Positions 29,488 to 38,295 of a stretch of 64,000 nt of DNA are shown here, in pieces; position 1 is the first letter of the stretch; each line of letters opens with the position of its first letter. The stretch spans positions 4,273,716 to 4,337,715 of the forward strand of contig NZ_AP026867.1 in assembly GCF_026000115.1 (NCBI RefSeq), in the 5' to 3' direction. The notes under the pieces are model-generated. The model did not search any database, was not told where the DNA came from, and was given only the letters and a program-made list of their open reading frames with translations. The translations under genes were made by a program, and so were the position numbers. Source of the DNA: Aureispira anguillae (GTDB lineage Bacteria; Bacteroidota; Bacteroidia; Chitinophagales; Saprospiraceae).

Positions 29488-30107
29488 TTTAATTCTTTCT
29501 TATTTTTGTAATACGATGCTACTACATGGTTTATAGCAGAGTAATGATCCATAAAAAGGGGTTCTATTGACCACCTTTAATACTGCTTCCGTTTTAATCA
29601 AAAGCCTAGAATCATTGATGTCAAAGTAAATTTATAGCGGTTATTAAGAATTTGTTTTTGTCTTAGAAAAGAAGGACTTCTTCGATAAATCATTGAGTCC
29701 TCATTTCTAACAGGTTCTCTCTCTTCTATTTATTAATACGTTTCAAAAACTCATTGTAGTTGGTAAATTATTTTTTTTAACAAAAAAGAAAATTTACCAA
29801 CGCTTTTATTTTGGCTTTCGTTCTATAGAATAGAATTGAGTTTTAATCACCACAATTCATACCAAAAGTAAGCTTATCAACGTTAAATAATTAATACAGG
29901 CAAGCTTATTTTCTAAATAGAATTGTAGAATTTAAATAAGTTATTGGCTTATAGGTTATAATTAAACAAGAATTTAGGTATAATTTTAGTGGTAAATTGA
30001 AAGACATTATTTATAAAATTATACCAATCTAAACTAACAGAATAGATACTTACTCCTTAATAATTTTATCAAGGACGCTCTATTGAGAAGATGTACAATT
30101 TGGTTGA

Positions 30108-30677
30108 ATGAAATATTCTACAAAAAATACTGACAAAGAACTGGTTGCAGGTTGCCGAAAAGGGCATCGACTAGCCCAAAAAGTCTTATACGAAAGATAT
30201 TTTGGAAAGATGCTAGGCATTGCTATGCGGTATACCAAGCAACAAGAGGAAGCCATTGAAATTCTAAATGCAGCGTTTCTAAAGGTTTTTACGGCATTGG
30301 ACAAATACCAAGACAACAACAATCTAGCTGGCTGGATTGCCAAAATTGTGTTCAATTGTTCGATCGACCATGTTCGTAGGCATACGAAGTATCGCAAAGT
30401 AATGAACTTTGAGATAGAACGTGATGCTCCTGTTCTTAATGAAAGTATCAATAACCTACATGCCGAAGATTTATTCAAACTCATTCAAAAATTACCCACT
30501 GCTTCTCGTACAGTTTTTTGTATGTATGTCATTGATGGCTACAAACATAAGGAAGTTGCTGAAATGCTAAATATAACGGTAGGGACGTCTAAATGGCATT
30601 TAGCAAACGCTCGAAAAGAACTGCAACGCCTCATTCGCCAACAAGATCAAGAAGAACTCTTGGTTAGAGGCTATTAG
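30108..30677 (+). CDS. ECF-type RNA polymerase sigma factor
   Basis: A 189-residue sigma-70 family protein with region 2 (LYERYFGKMLGIAMRYT through FNCSIDHVRR) and region 4 (LPTASRTVFCMYVIDGYKHKEVAEML). It is 51 bp upstream of a membrane-anchored envelope protein whose N-terminus looks cytoplasmic, the usual position of an anti-sigma partner in Bacteroidota. It probably activates an envelope or surface-related regulon; none is identified. Confidence 0.9.
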   Translation: MKYSTKNTDKELVAGCRKGHRLAQKVLYERYFGKMLGIAMRYTKQQEEAIEILNAAFLKVFTALDKYQDNNNLAGWIAKIVFNCSIDHVRRHTKYRKVMNFEIERDAPVLNESINNLHAEDLFKLIQKLPTASRTVFCMYVIDGYKHKEVAEMLNITVGTSKWHLANARKELQRLIRQQDQEELLVRGY

Positions 30678-30728
30678 TAGCTGTGTGACAAAAAAATAAT
30701 GTTCTAACTAGAAGAAAGACCAAATGAA

Positions 30729-32198
30729 ATGACCGATTTTTACAAAAATAATGACGACTTGCTTCGTGACAAACTTACACAACATGAGTTTGCACCGATC
30801 CCTAACGCTTGGGAGAATATGTCTGCACTATTGGATCAACAACAAGTAGTTCCTAAACGTGCCGCAGGGTATTGGTGGTCTATACCTTTTGTTACAGCAG
30901 CAGCATTAGCAGGTGTGATTGGCTTAGGAGTTTACCTTCATTCTACCCCAACAACCGCCTCTCCTGCCGCTCCTATTTTGGCAAAACAAAACGCTAAAAC
31001 AACAACTACAGTTGATGCTAAACCTGTTATTGCGAGTGCTCCACAGGAGCACCAACAAGCGCTTATTATTAAAAATGTTGGCGCAATTAATAACACCAAT
31101 AGTGACAATACAAATCCGTTAGGTTCTACGACTGTAAAATCAGCGAAAAAGAATCCTGTTACTCGTTCCAAAAGTGCGTCTAGCAAACAACCTGTTCAAA
31201 CGGTTTCAAGAACAAAAAAATCAGCCACTAAAAAGAAGGCTGTTGTTAATGAACCTATTATTAATAAAACAACCATTAACAGCAATAGTCATAACAATAA
31301 TGTAGCATTAGAAAATGCGATTAAAGAGGTTACGACAAAAGAAAACAAGCGTTCTAAACCTAGGGTAAAAACAACTCGTACAGAAGTTATTTATCAATAT
31401 TCTTTAACCCCACTGCGTGCATTACAAAGCAAAAGAAAAGCAATGGAGCAACAGAATACAATCGGTAACTTTGGTATTGGTGATGAGCTTAATACTAAAA
31501 AATCTCCACTAAAAGTGGGTGTATTTGGCGGAGCAAGTGCAAAAGTTTATCGCAATAGTCAGAAACTATCTGTTATGCCTTATGCTGGTGTTAATGCCTC
31601 TTATCGAGTAGCTAAACACCACGGAGTTCAAGTTGGTTTACAGTACAAAAGTATGGGACGCTTGCCCAATCCTAAAAATAACAGTGAGAATAATGCAATA
31701 ACATACACTGTTGGCACCAAAACTAGTCAATCACATGTTTTAAATAGAATTGATATGTTGGAAATGCCTTTGGTCTATCAATTTCATCCACATCCTCGCT
31801 ATAATGTTCAGGCAGGGGTTAAAGCAGCTTGGTTATTCAATACAGAAAGCACAAGCCCAGAATTGAATCCTCTATCGAATAAAGAAATGGGATTGGCTGA
31901 TTTTGATTTTAGTATTTTATTGGGCATGGAGTACTGTTTTAATAAGCATTGGTCTGTTGGTCTGCAATATAGCATTGGTCTGGTTAATTTGACCCAACAA
32001 GCAAAAGCAAAACACGACGAATCGATCCAAGCGGACCTTAGTAGTGGAGTAGATCCTCAAGGTAAAATACAAGCACTTTCTGATGTTGGTGAATTGTTGG
32101 TTCCTGTTGCAGAGGGTGTTGATCATCAACAAATGATTAGATTACCCAATCAGCTCCATAATAATGATGTTCAACTTCTTTTAAAATATACGTTCTAA
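30729..32198 (+). CDS. Sigma-linked membrane-anchored beta-barrel-like protein
   Basis: A 489-residue protein. A short cytoplasmic N-terminus (residues 1-46) is followed by one membrane helix, a long Lys/Thr/Ser/Asn-rich periplasmic linker (about residues 70-235), and a C-terminal porin-like domain with repeated beta strands ending in KYTF. This fusion architecture is frequent beside ECF sigma factors in Bacteroidota and may combine an anti-sigma-like anchor with an envelope sensor (inference). No known anti-sigma motif is present. Confidence 0.7.
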   Translation: MTDFYKNNDDLLRDKLTQHEFAPIPNAWENMSALLDQQQVVPKRAAGYWWSIPFVTAAALAGVIGLGVYLHSTPTTASPAAPILAKQNAKTTTTVDAKPVIASAPQEHQQALIIKNVGAINNTNSDNTNPLGSTTVKSAKKNPVTRSKSASSKQPVQTVSRTKKSATKKKAVVNEPIINKTTINSNSHNNNVALENAIKEVTTKENKRSKPRVKTTRTEVIYQYSLTPLRALQSKRKAMEQQNTIGNFGIGDELNTKKSPLKVGVFGGASAKVYRNSQKLSVMPYAGVNASYRVAKHHGVQVGLQYKSMGRLPNPKNNSENNAITYTVGTKTSQSHVLNRIDMLEMPLVYQFHPHPRYNVQAGVKAAWLFNTESTSPELNPLSNKEMGLADFDFSILLGMEYCFNKHWSVGLQYSIGLVNLTQQAKAKHDESIQADLSSGVDPQGKIQALSDVGELLVPVAEGVDHQQMIRLPNQLHNNDVQLLLKYTF

Positions 32199-32223
32199 CG
32201 TAGAACGACAATCATAATGATAA

Positions 32224-32262
32224 AGGGCAGCTCTCCTATTTTGGTGAAGCTGCCTTTTTTTT
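32224..32262 (+). terminator. Terminator after the sigma-linked gene
   Basis: GGCAGCT (32226-32232) and AGCTGCC (32248-32254) pair and are followed by a T run, 26 bp after the stop codon. Confidence 0.75.
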
Positions 32263-32269
32263 ATCTTTG
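32240..32269 (+). promoter_or_regulatory. Promoter upstream of tsaE
   Basis: TTTG (32240-32243), an 18-nt spacer and TATCTTTG (32262-32269) match the Bacteroidota promoter pattern and overlap the preceding terminator. The 325-bp gap 32199-32523 otherwise holds only a weak open frame with one or two hydrophobic stretches whose only start lies inside this -7 box. Confidence 0.5.
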
Positions 32270-32523
32270 TACGAATACCTAAGCATTCCAATTCTTGGGT
32301 GTTTAATTTTTAATACTTGGTTAATCCATTACTCTGCTAGAAATCTAAAGGCTCACATAGTCGCAACGCAGTTAATCGCATCGATTTGCTTTTTTATGTT
32401 TTTTGTTAACGAACAAACAATGAGCATGAACGCAGTAAACGAGCAGCTTACACTAACAAGGTTGCAAGTAATCCGTAGAGCATTATTTTATTAACCATTA
32501 CTATAACCTTATTATTTATTCTG

Positions 32524-32946
32524 ATGAGACAACAGTTTTTAGTTGCTACAATTGATGATTTAACTCCAGTCGTTACCACCTTATTGCCTACTCTTAAAGA
32601 GCGAAAAAAGGTTGCTTTTTTAGGCGAAATTGGGGCTGGGAAAACAACATTCATTAAACTACTTTGCCAAGCCTTAGGAGTGCAAGATGTCACTTCTAGC
32701 CCTACTTTTTCTATTATCAATCAATATCAATCCCAAACGGAATTAGTTCACCATATTGACTTATATCGATTAAAATCGGAAGAAGAAGCATTTTCTATTG
32801 GTTTGATGGAACTTTTGGAGGATGAAAGTTATTGTTTTATTGAATGGCCTAATATCATAGAAAGCTATTTTCCAGAAAAAGCTGTTTGGATTCAAATTAC
32901 AGCAAAAGAAACAGGAGTTCGAATATTTGATATTTTTTTCGAATAA
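32524..32946 (+). CDS. tsaE: tRNA threonylcarbamoyladenosine biosynthesis ATPase TsaE
   Basis: A 140-residue P-loop protein with Walker A GEIGAGKTT (K40), the family segment SSPTFSIINQY, HHIDLYRL, and FIEWP. TsaE drives the TsaB-TsaD complex that makes t6A37 on ANN-decoding tRNAs. Length and motifs are standard. It is followed by a spacer containing the promoter of two tRNA-Gln genes, so its placement beside tRNA genes may be coincidental. Confidence 0.92.
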   Translation: MRQQFLVATIDDLTPVVTTLLPTLKERKKVAFLGEIGAGKTTFIKLLCQALGVQDVTSSPTFSIINQYQSQTELVHHIDLYRLKSEEEAFSIGLMELLEDESYCFIEWPNIIESYFPEKAVWIQITAKETGVRIFDIFFE

Positions 32947-33035
32947 ACCGCTCATTGTAACAAAATGATTTTCAACAAAAAACAGAAAAAGCTGTTTTTT
33001 TTTATCAAAAAAAACAAAAAATATTGCGCTAAAAT

Positions 33036-33066
33036 TTTGTTTTTAGTTTAGTGTCGATTATATTTG
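33036..33066 (+). promoter_or_regulatory. Promoter of the tRNA-Gln genes
   Basis: TTTG (33036-33039), a 19-nt spacer and TATATTTG (33059-33066) match the Bacteroidota consensus exactly, ending 20 nt before the first tRNA. Confidence 0.7.
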
Positions 33067-33086
33067 CATTCGCTTAAGGGAAGTAA

Positions 33087-33157
33087 TGGCCTATGGTGTA
33101 ATGGTAACACAGCAGATTTTGATTCTGTCATTCTAGGTTCGAGTCCTAGTAGGCCAA
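33087..33157 (+). tRNA. tRNA-Gln (anticodon TTG), copy 1
   Basis: A full cloverleaf of 71 nt: acceptor TGGCCTA/TAGGCCA, D stem GTGT/ACAC, anticodon stem GCAGA/TCTGT with loop TTTTGAT, T arm CTAGG-TTCGAGT-CCTAG. The 3' CCA is not encoded. Confidence 0.95.
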
Positions 33158-33221
33158 CTAACTTTCTTCTATAAGCGGCATCATCTTGAATGTTTTTTTT
33201 CAAATCAAGAATCATTCAAAA

Positions 33222-33292
33222 TGGCCTATGGTGTAATGGTAACACAGCAGATTTTGATTCTGTCATTCTAGGTTCGAGTCCTAGTAGGCCAA
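33222..33292 (+). tRNA. tRNA-Gln (anticodon TTG), copy 2
   Basis: Identical in sequence to copy 1, 64 nt downstream, so the pair is a recent tandem duplication and probably one transcript. Confidence 0.95.
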
Positions 33293-33295
33293 CTT

Positions 33296-33334
33296 AAAAG
33301 CTTTTAATGATTAGATCATTAAAAGCTTTTTTTT
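33296..33334 (+). terminator. Terminator of the tRNA-Gln operon
   Basis: AAAAGCTTTTAATGA (33296-33310) and TCATTAAAAGCTTTT (33316-33330) form a perfect 15-bp stem followed by T residues. Confidence 0.85.
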
Positions 33335-33424
33335 ATTTATACGATAGATAATTTCGGACTTTCTAAGCAAAAAACACCGAAAGTACCCCAAACAAAAGGC
33401 TTATAGCGTTTTTTTAGGGTAAAA

Positions 33425-33456
33425 ATTGTAAAATACGCTAAAAGAATATAAATTTG
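33425..33456 (+). promoter_or_regulatory. Promoter of the HU gene
   Basis: ATTG (33425-33428), a 20-nt spacer and TAAATTTG (33449-33456) match the Bacteroidota pattern and predict a leader of about 75 nt. Confidence 0.5.
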
Positions 33457-33536
33457 TAAGTACTTAATTTTTAAGCATTAGTTAAAAATACTTTAACTTT
33501 TTTGCTTGTAATAAAAACTATAAATAATTAATCATT

Positions 33537-33845
33537 ATGAACAAAGGAGATTTGATCGACAAAATCGCAGAAAAAGCAGGTCTAAAAAAAGCAGATGCTG
33601 CCGCTGCACTAGATGCTACTCTAGAGTCCATTAAAGATGCGCTAAAAGATGGCGACAAAGTAACTTTGGTGGGTTTTTGTACGCTAAACACTTCTTACCG
33701 AGCGGCAAGAAAGGGCGTAAACCCTAGCACGAACAAGCCTGTTCAAATTCCAGAAAAAGTGACTGTTAAGTTCAAGGCAGGTAAGCTTCTTTCTGACTCA
33801 GTGAACACCTCTGCATTAAAGAAAGCATTGAAACCTAAAAAATAG
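33537..33845 (+). CDS. HU-family DNA-binding protein
   Basis: A 102-residue HU/IHF protein: MNKGDLIDKIAEKAGLKKADA start, GDKVTLVGFCTL, the DNA-binding arm around RAARKGVNPST, and VKFKAGKLL. A Lys-rich 12-residue C-terminal tail extends the usual 90-residue length. It is a single-gene transcript with its own promoter and terminator. HU bends and compacts DNA and supports replication and recombination. Confidence 0.93.
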   Translation: MNKGDLIDKIAEKAGLKKADAAAALDATLESIKDALKDGDKVTLVGFCTLNTSYRAARKGVNPSTNKPVQIPEKVTVKFKAGKLLSDSVNTSALKKALKPKK

Positions 33846-33875
33846 GTTCATTACACCCTGATGGATAAGATATAA

Positions 33876-33910
33876 AAAGCACATACTATAATAAAAATTG
33901 TATGTGCTTT
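33876..33910. terminator. Bidirectional terminator between HU and GGGP synthase
   Basis: AAAGCACATAC and GTATGTGCTTT form a perfect 11-bp stem between the convergent genes, with an A run on one side and TTTG TTTTT on the other. Confidence 0.75.
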
Positions 33911-33914
33911 GTTT

Positions 33915-34655
33915 TTATCCTTCATGAACAGCCGCTGCTAATTCTAAAATCAAATTGGGATCTTTTTCAATGGCATTGCCAACAACAATAATATCAGCTC
34001 CTGCCTTGATATTTGCTTTTGCTTGCTCAGGTGTTCGAATCCCCCCTCCTACAATCAAAGGAATGTCTATGGCTGTGCTCACTGCCTCTATCATAGAGGT
34101 ATTAATTGGTCTCTGTGCACCACTCCCTGCATCCATATAAATCAATTTTAGACCTAACATCTCTCCCGCAATGGCTGTACAAACAGCTATGCTATCTTTA
34201 TCAGCAGGGATCGGTAATGTATTAGACATGTAAGACACAGATGTTGGTACTCCTCCATCGATCAACATGTACCCTGTTGAGATAATCTCTAGCGGGCTAA
34301 TTTTTAGAAAGGGAGCCGTTTCTACATGTTTCCCAATCAACAACTCTGGGTTTCGCCCAGAAATCAATGATAAAAACAATAGCGCATCCGCTTTATAGCT
34401 CAGTTGTCTAGAACTTCCTGGAAATAAAACAACGGGAATGTCACAATGCTTCTTGATCGTTAAAATAATTTCGTCCAAAGCATCATTGACCACCAAACTC
34501 CCTCCTATAAAAAAACTATCTACTGCAGCCTCTTTTCCCAATTTAATGATGTAATCTACATCTTTTAAATGGAGCTTATCAGGGTCTATCAAAACAGCAA
34601 ATTTTTTACGTTGCTCTTTTTTTGCGCTCAATAGATTATTATAAATACGCTTCAT
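33915..34655 (-). CDS. Geranylgeranylglyceryl-phosphate synthase-like prenyltransferase
   Basis: A 246-residue TIM-barrel of the PcrB/GGGPS family. Visible motifs are FAVLIDPDK, DSFFIGGS, FPGSSRQLS, LLFLSLISGRNPELLIG, GYMLIDGG, YMDAGSGA, and the phosphate-binding VGGGIRTPEQA...VGNAIEK. The long N-terminal part matches the group II enzymes known from some Bacteroidota and archaea, which attach a C20 prenyl chain to glycerol 1-phosphate. This suggests ether-type lipids or a related prenylated product. No obvious partner enzyme is adjacent. Confidence 0.85.
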   Translation of the reverse strand: MKRIYNNLLSAKKEQRKKFAVLIDPDKLHLKDVDYIIKLGKEAAVDSFFIGGSLVVNDALDEIILTIKKHCDIPVVLFPGSSRQLSYKADALLFLSLISGRNPELLIGKHVETAPFLKISPLEIISTGYMLIDGGVPTSVSYMSNTLPIPADKDSIAVCTAIAGEMLGLKLIYMDAGSGAQRPINTSMIEAVSTAIDIPLIVGGGIRTPEQAKANIKAGADIIVVGNAIEKDPNLILELAAAVHEG

Positions 34656-35167
34656 ATTCTGTTTCCTATCAAATAATAATGTTGAATAACCAAGCCATCA
34701 TAATACAGTAAATTTAGTAACATTCAAAACATAAGCTATACAAAGTATTTTTTTGAATGCGTTTGGGCATAAACATTGTGCTCTAACAACTGTTAATTTT
34801 ATGATACTGAACTTGTAAAAAATAGAGTCGTATTCTTTCTGCCTTTTAAACAAAAAGAAAAACAATGTCATTTTTTTCCCAGAATGCTAGACAATTGATT
34901 TCAGGTTATTCTTAAACAACTTCTTTGTGTATATTTATGTTTAGGTAAACTAGAAAAATAACGCTATTATCTAAAATTATTTGTGCAGTAGCTAGGTAAC
35001 AGTTAGACAACACAACTCGTTATTAATTTGATTCCTGAGTTAGCATTTGTTTAGTTATGCTGTTTTCACTACGCTTAGCTACACGGCTACTTACTATTTG
35101 CTCTGTTTATGAACTCGTTTAACAACACGAGTCTATCTATTCATTTTTTCATTTAAATTATTTTATT
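34656..35167. other. 512-bp intergenic stretch
   Basis: AT-rich, no gene supported. A small hairpin ACTCG/CGAGT lies at 35113-35132, and the text around 35040-35110 has weak similarity in style to the dispersed repeats (short words such as TTCACTACGCTTAGC). It must contain the promoter of the MbnP-like gene, but no clear TAnnTTTG box is evident. Confidence 0.4.
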
Positions 35168-35938
35168 ATGCGTATTATCCTCCTCCTTTTAGTCGCAGTT
35201 TCTATGTGGTCAGGCTCTTGCGAAACATCTCCTCCCAATGACCCTACGGGAACCCTAGAAATTATTTTTAAAGCTCGATATGGTTCACAACCACTGGTTT
35301 TATTCGAAAAAATAGCAACAGGTCAAACAGATCCAACGGATATTTTATTCAAAAAATTAGATTTTTTTATTGCTGACATTAAGGGTTCTACTCGACAAGG
35401 ACCAACCGATTTTGCGGATGTAGGTTATATTTCTATGGCGAATAGCATTTCTCAAGCAGCAGCAGAAGAAGGAACTACTTTTACGATTAACAATGTTCCT
35501 GTGGGCGATTACACCCAATTAGATTTTGGTGTTGGTTTATCTGATGCTACCAATGGCACAACACCTAGTGATTATGAGTCTTCTTCTCCGCTAGGATTAA
35601 ATGGCAATTATTGGGCAAGTTGGAATAGCTATATTCTCTGCAAGATGGAAGGCGATATTACACAATCCAATGGAACAATATCTGGTTTTTTGTACCATTC
35701 AGGGGTTGATGGAATGTATCAGCCTAAATCTTTTACTCAAAATTTTGAGATCGCAGCCGAAAAAACAACTCAGTTAGTCTTCTATCTTGATGCCAAAGAT
35801 ATTTTCTTCAAAGCAGGAACGGAGATTGACATGGTTGGTGAAGCTCAAACGCATTCTGGCCCAGCAGGTTCGTCAGAATATAACCTTGCAAAAAAAGCCA
35901 TTGAAAATCTAGCCAATGCTATAACACTTCAGTCTTAA
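35168..35938 (+). CDS. MbnP-like lipoprotein
   Basis: A 256-residue protein with a lipoprotein signal (Cys18 after MWSGS). The beta-sandwich pattern, FKKLDFFIADIK, VPVGDYTQLDFGVG, the Trp-containing NYWASWNSYILCKMEG (W149, W152) and FLYHSGVDGMY fit the MbnP family. In the characterised pair, the di-heme enzyme MbnH converts a Trp of MbnP to kynurenine to make a copper site; here the partner gene follows 151 bp downstream. A role in periplasmic copper handling is therefore plausible. It is not next to a methanobactin precursor, as expected for Bacteroidota homologues. Confidence 0.75.
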   Translation: MRIILLLLVAVSMWSGSCETSPPNDPTGTLEIIFKARYGSQPLVLFEKIATGQTDPTDILFKKLDFFIADIKGSTRQGPTDFADVGYISMANSISQAAAEEGTTFTINNVPVGDYTQLDFGVGLSDATNGTTPSDYESSSPLGLNGNYWASWNSYILCKMEGDITQSNGTISGFLYHSGVDGMYQPKSFTQNFEIAAEKTTQLVFYLDAKDIFFKAGTEIDMVGEAQTHSGPAGSSEYNLAKKAIENLANAITLQS

Positions 35939-35994
35939 TCGACTTAGCAACTAAACAGGATTGATTCTGCTTAGTTACTTATTTAGTCTATAAG

Positions 35995-36027
35995 GCTCCC
36001 TTATGATTTTTAAGATTATAAGGGAGC
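35995..36027 (+). promoter_or_regulatory. Intercistronic hairpin between mbnP- and mbnH-like genes
   Basis: GCTCCCTTAT (35995-36004) and ATAAGGGAGC (36018-36027) form a perfect 10-bp stem. There is no strong T run after it, so it may be a partial terminator or an mRNA-stabilising structure. Confidence 0.45.
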
Positions 36028-36089
36028 TGAAGAGTTATACGAATCAACTCAACTGAAAACAACCGTTAGGTATAAAATAAAAAATAACA

Positions 36090-37244
36090 ATGCGCAGTAA
36101 ATTTTTCTTTGTTTTTATTAGTCTTATTGTTGGAGTTATAGCCTGCAAAGAGACCGAATACATTGGTCCTTTAAGCCCTTGTGATTTAAGTACAATCCCT
36201 TACACCCCAACTAGCTACACTGTTGTTTCCCCTCAAGGTTTTCCACCTATGGAACATCCCGATGACAACCCTATTACTGTTCAAGGGATCGAGTTAGGGC
36301 GACATTTGTTTTATGATCCTATCTTATCTAGGGACTCTAGCACCTCTTGTAGTTCCTGTCATGAGCTCAACAAAGCATTCACAGACGGTTTGCCCAAAGC
36401 TAAAGGGATTGACAACAGGATTGGTCGCCGTGGCTCAATGTCCTTGATTAATATTGGCTATAGCTGGGTCAAAAACCGAGACTACAACTTTATGTGGGAT
36501 GGTCGTTTTGCGACGTTAGAAGAGCAAATTTTAAAAGGTCCTATAGAAGATCCTTTGGAAATGGATAATACTTGGGAAAAAGTAGAAGCAGATTTGCGCC
36601 AGCATCCTACTTATCCTAAAATGTTTCGAGAAGCATTTGGTGTAGAATGCTATGACGAAATTGATCGAAATTTAGTCGCTAAGGCAATTGCTCAATTTGA
36701 ACGCACCCTTAATTCTGCCAACTCAAGGTATGATGAGGACGTTTGGAAGCCTTTTGTTTATTTGAACAGTCAAGAACTCAGGGGAATGACCTTATTTATT
36801 GGAGATGCTGCGGGTGCTCCCAGCCTAAAAGATGCAGAGTGCGCACATTGTCATAGTTTTTCGAAAAACAAAGCGTTATTTGCTCGAAACGAATTTTCTA
36901 ACAATGGAATCGACTCGGCTCAATCGCTACTTGATTTTGCAGATTATGGCTATGGAGAAGCAACAGGAAATGCGCCTGAAAATGGTCAATTTAGAGAGGT
37001 TACACTTCGCAATATTGCACTAACAGCGCCCTATATGCACGATGGTCGTTTTCAAACCCTAGAAGAAGTAGTTGATCATTATGCTACAGGGGGGCATTAT
37101 TCTCCCAACTTAGCTTCTGAGCTGTCTACAGCTCCAACCATTAATCAATTAACAGCGGGAGACAAAGAGGATTTGGTTGCCTTTTTGCATGCTTTAACCG
37201 ATAGTTCTTACTTTGACAAACCTGAATGGAGTAGCCCCTTCTAA
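36090..37244 (+). CDS. MbnH/MauG-like di-heme cytochrome c peroxidase
   Basis: A 384-residue lipoprotein candidate (VIAC signal at residue 19) with two c-type heme motifs, CSSCH (87-91) and CAHCH (251-255). The layout matches di-heme peroxidases of the CcpA/MauG/MbnH group: GRHLFYDPILS before heme 1 and RNIALTAPYMHDGRF...LEEVVDHY after heme 2. Its position directly after an MbnP-like gene favours MbnH, which uses a bis-Fe(IV) state to oxidise Trp on its partner. A conventional peroxide-scavenging role cannot be excluded. Confidence 0.82.
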   Translation: MRSKFFFVFISLIVGVIACKETEYIGPLSPCDLSTIPYTPTSYTVVSPQGFPPMEHPDDNPITVQGIELGRHLFYDPILSRDSSTSCSSCHELNKAFTDGLPKAKGIDNRIGRRGSMSLINIGYSWVKNRDYNFMWDGRFATLEEQILKGPIEDPLEMDNTWEKVEADLRQHPTYPKMFREAFGVECYDEIDRNLVAKAIAQFERTLNSANSRYDEDVWKPFVYLNSQELRGMTLFIGDAAGAPSLKDAECAHCHSFSKNKALFARNEFSNNGIDSAQSLLDFADYGYGEATGNAPENGQFREVTLRNIALTAPYMHDGRFQTLEEVVDHYATGGHYSPNLASELSTAPTINQLTAGDKEDLVAFLHALTDSSYFDKPEWSSPF

Positions 37245-37292
37245 TGCCTTCCCAAAAATTTCTACAAATTTTTGTAATAGCATGCTGAGCTA

Positions 37293-37325
37293 ATTGCATA
37301 GATTTAAGTGGATTCCTTATATTTG
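37293..37325 (+). promoter_or_regulatory. Promoter of the cyclophilin gene
   Basis: TATATTTG (37318-37325) with ATTG 21 nt upstream (37293-37296). It overlaps the upstream in-frame GTG start candidate at 37308 and so favours the ATG at 37341. Confidence 0.55.
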
Positions 37326-37340
37326 CCAAAGACCAAAGCA

Positions 37341-38219
37341 ATGAGTACGAACGCTAAAACTAGTAGCTGCTATTTTAGCGTTCGCACTTGCCTTTTCATA
37401 TTTAAATTATCTAGTGTGTCAAAAAACAACCTTCTTTCTCTTTCTAGCATCTTTTTCATATTGCTTTTAACAGCAGCATGTGTGACCAGTTCAAAAACAA
37501 CCTCATCCAACAATTCGAACAACAACTCCAATACTTCTACTTCAGATGGTCGAGAAGTTGTCGTTCGAAAAGCAGGGAACTTACAGGTCGTAGAACCAGA
37601 TACCATTCGCCTAGATCCCGATCCTTATTCTGCTTTAATCGAAATGGAAACAAAATTTGGTACGATGAAAATAGAGTTGTTCTTTGATGCCGAAGGACAT
37701 CGTGCCAATTTCTTAAAATTGGCAAAACAGAACTACTACGACAGTCTTATGTTCCACCGTGTGATTAAGAACTTTATGGCACAAGGGGGCGACCCGACTT
37801 CTAGAACCGCTAAAAAAGGGCAACGCTTAGGCAGTGGGGGGCCCAATTACAAACAAGACGCAGAAATTGGACAACACTATTATCACATCAAAGGTGCATT
37901 AGCTGCGGCTCGACAACCAGATCAGTTAAACCCAGACAAACAATCTTCTGGTTCTCAATTTTATATTGTTCATGGCAGTTCTGTCTCTCCTGGGCAATTG
38001 GATAAAAATGAGCGAGAATACGATATAATTTATACCGAAGAGCAACGTAAACTCTACTATAAACTAGGGGGTGCCCCTCAGTTGGATATGGAGTACACTG
38101 TTTTTGGACGAGTTTATGAAGGTTTTGAGGTGATTGATAGCATTTGTTACAAAGAGACCGATGCCTATGCTCGCCCTAAAGAAGATATTCGAGTAAAAGT
38201 GCGGGTGATTAGAGAATAA
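37341..38219 (+). CDS. Cyclophilin-type peptidylprolyl isomerase lipoprotein
   Basis: From the ATG at 37341 the protein has 292 residues. A hydrophobic segment ending LLTAAC is a lipoprotein signal, followed by an Asn/Ser/Thr-rich linker. The cyclophilin domain begins with MKIELFFDAEGHRANFLKLA, with catalytic FHRVIKNFMAQGGD, GSQFYI and VFGRVYEGFEVID. An insertion around residues 155-185 and another near 225-245 lengthen it relative to E. coli PpiA. It should act as an envelope-anchored prolyl isomerase helping exported proteins fold. Confidence 0.88.
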   Translation: MSTNAKTSSCYFSVRTCLFIFKLSSVSKNNLLSLSSIFFILLLTAACVTSSKTTSSNNSNNNSNTSTSDGREVVVRKAGNLQVVEPDTIRLDPDPYSALIEMETKFGTMKIELFFDAEGHRANFLKLAKQNYYDSLMFHRVIKNFMAQGGDPTSRTAKKGQRLGSGGPNYKQDAEIGQHYYHIKGALAAARQPDQLNPDKQSSGSQFYIVHGSSVSPGQLDKNEREYDIIYTEEQRKLYYKLGGAPQLDMEYTVFGRVYEGFEVIDSICYKETDAYARPKEDIRVKVRVIRE

Positions 38220-38224
38220 GTAAC

Positions 38225-38287
38225 ATGGATGATAAATGGTCTACCTGCTGTTTGATCAAGCAACCACTTATCATCCATTATTTTTTT
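38225..38287. terminator. Hairpin between cyclophilin gene and lysA
   Basis: ATGGATGATAA (38225-38235) and TTATCATCCAT (38268-38278) form a perfect stem followed by TATTTTTTT, placed between the convergent genes. Confidence 0.65.
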
Positions 38288-38295
38288 GCTAAATT

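Noticed and set aside
32267-32494. 75-residue reading frame with hydrophobic stretches before tsaE
   Set aside because: Its only early start is a TTG inside a -7 box, and codon use is poor. I treat the stretch as leader.
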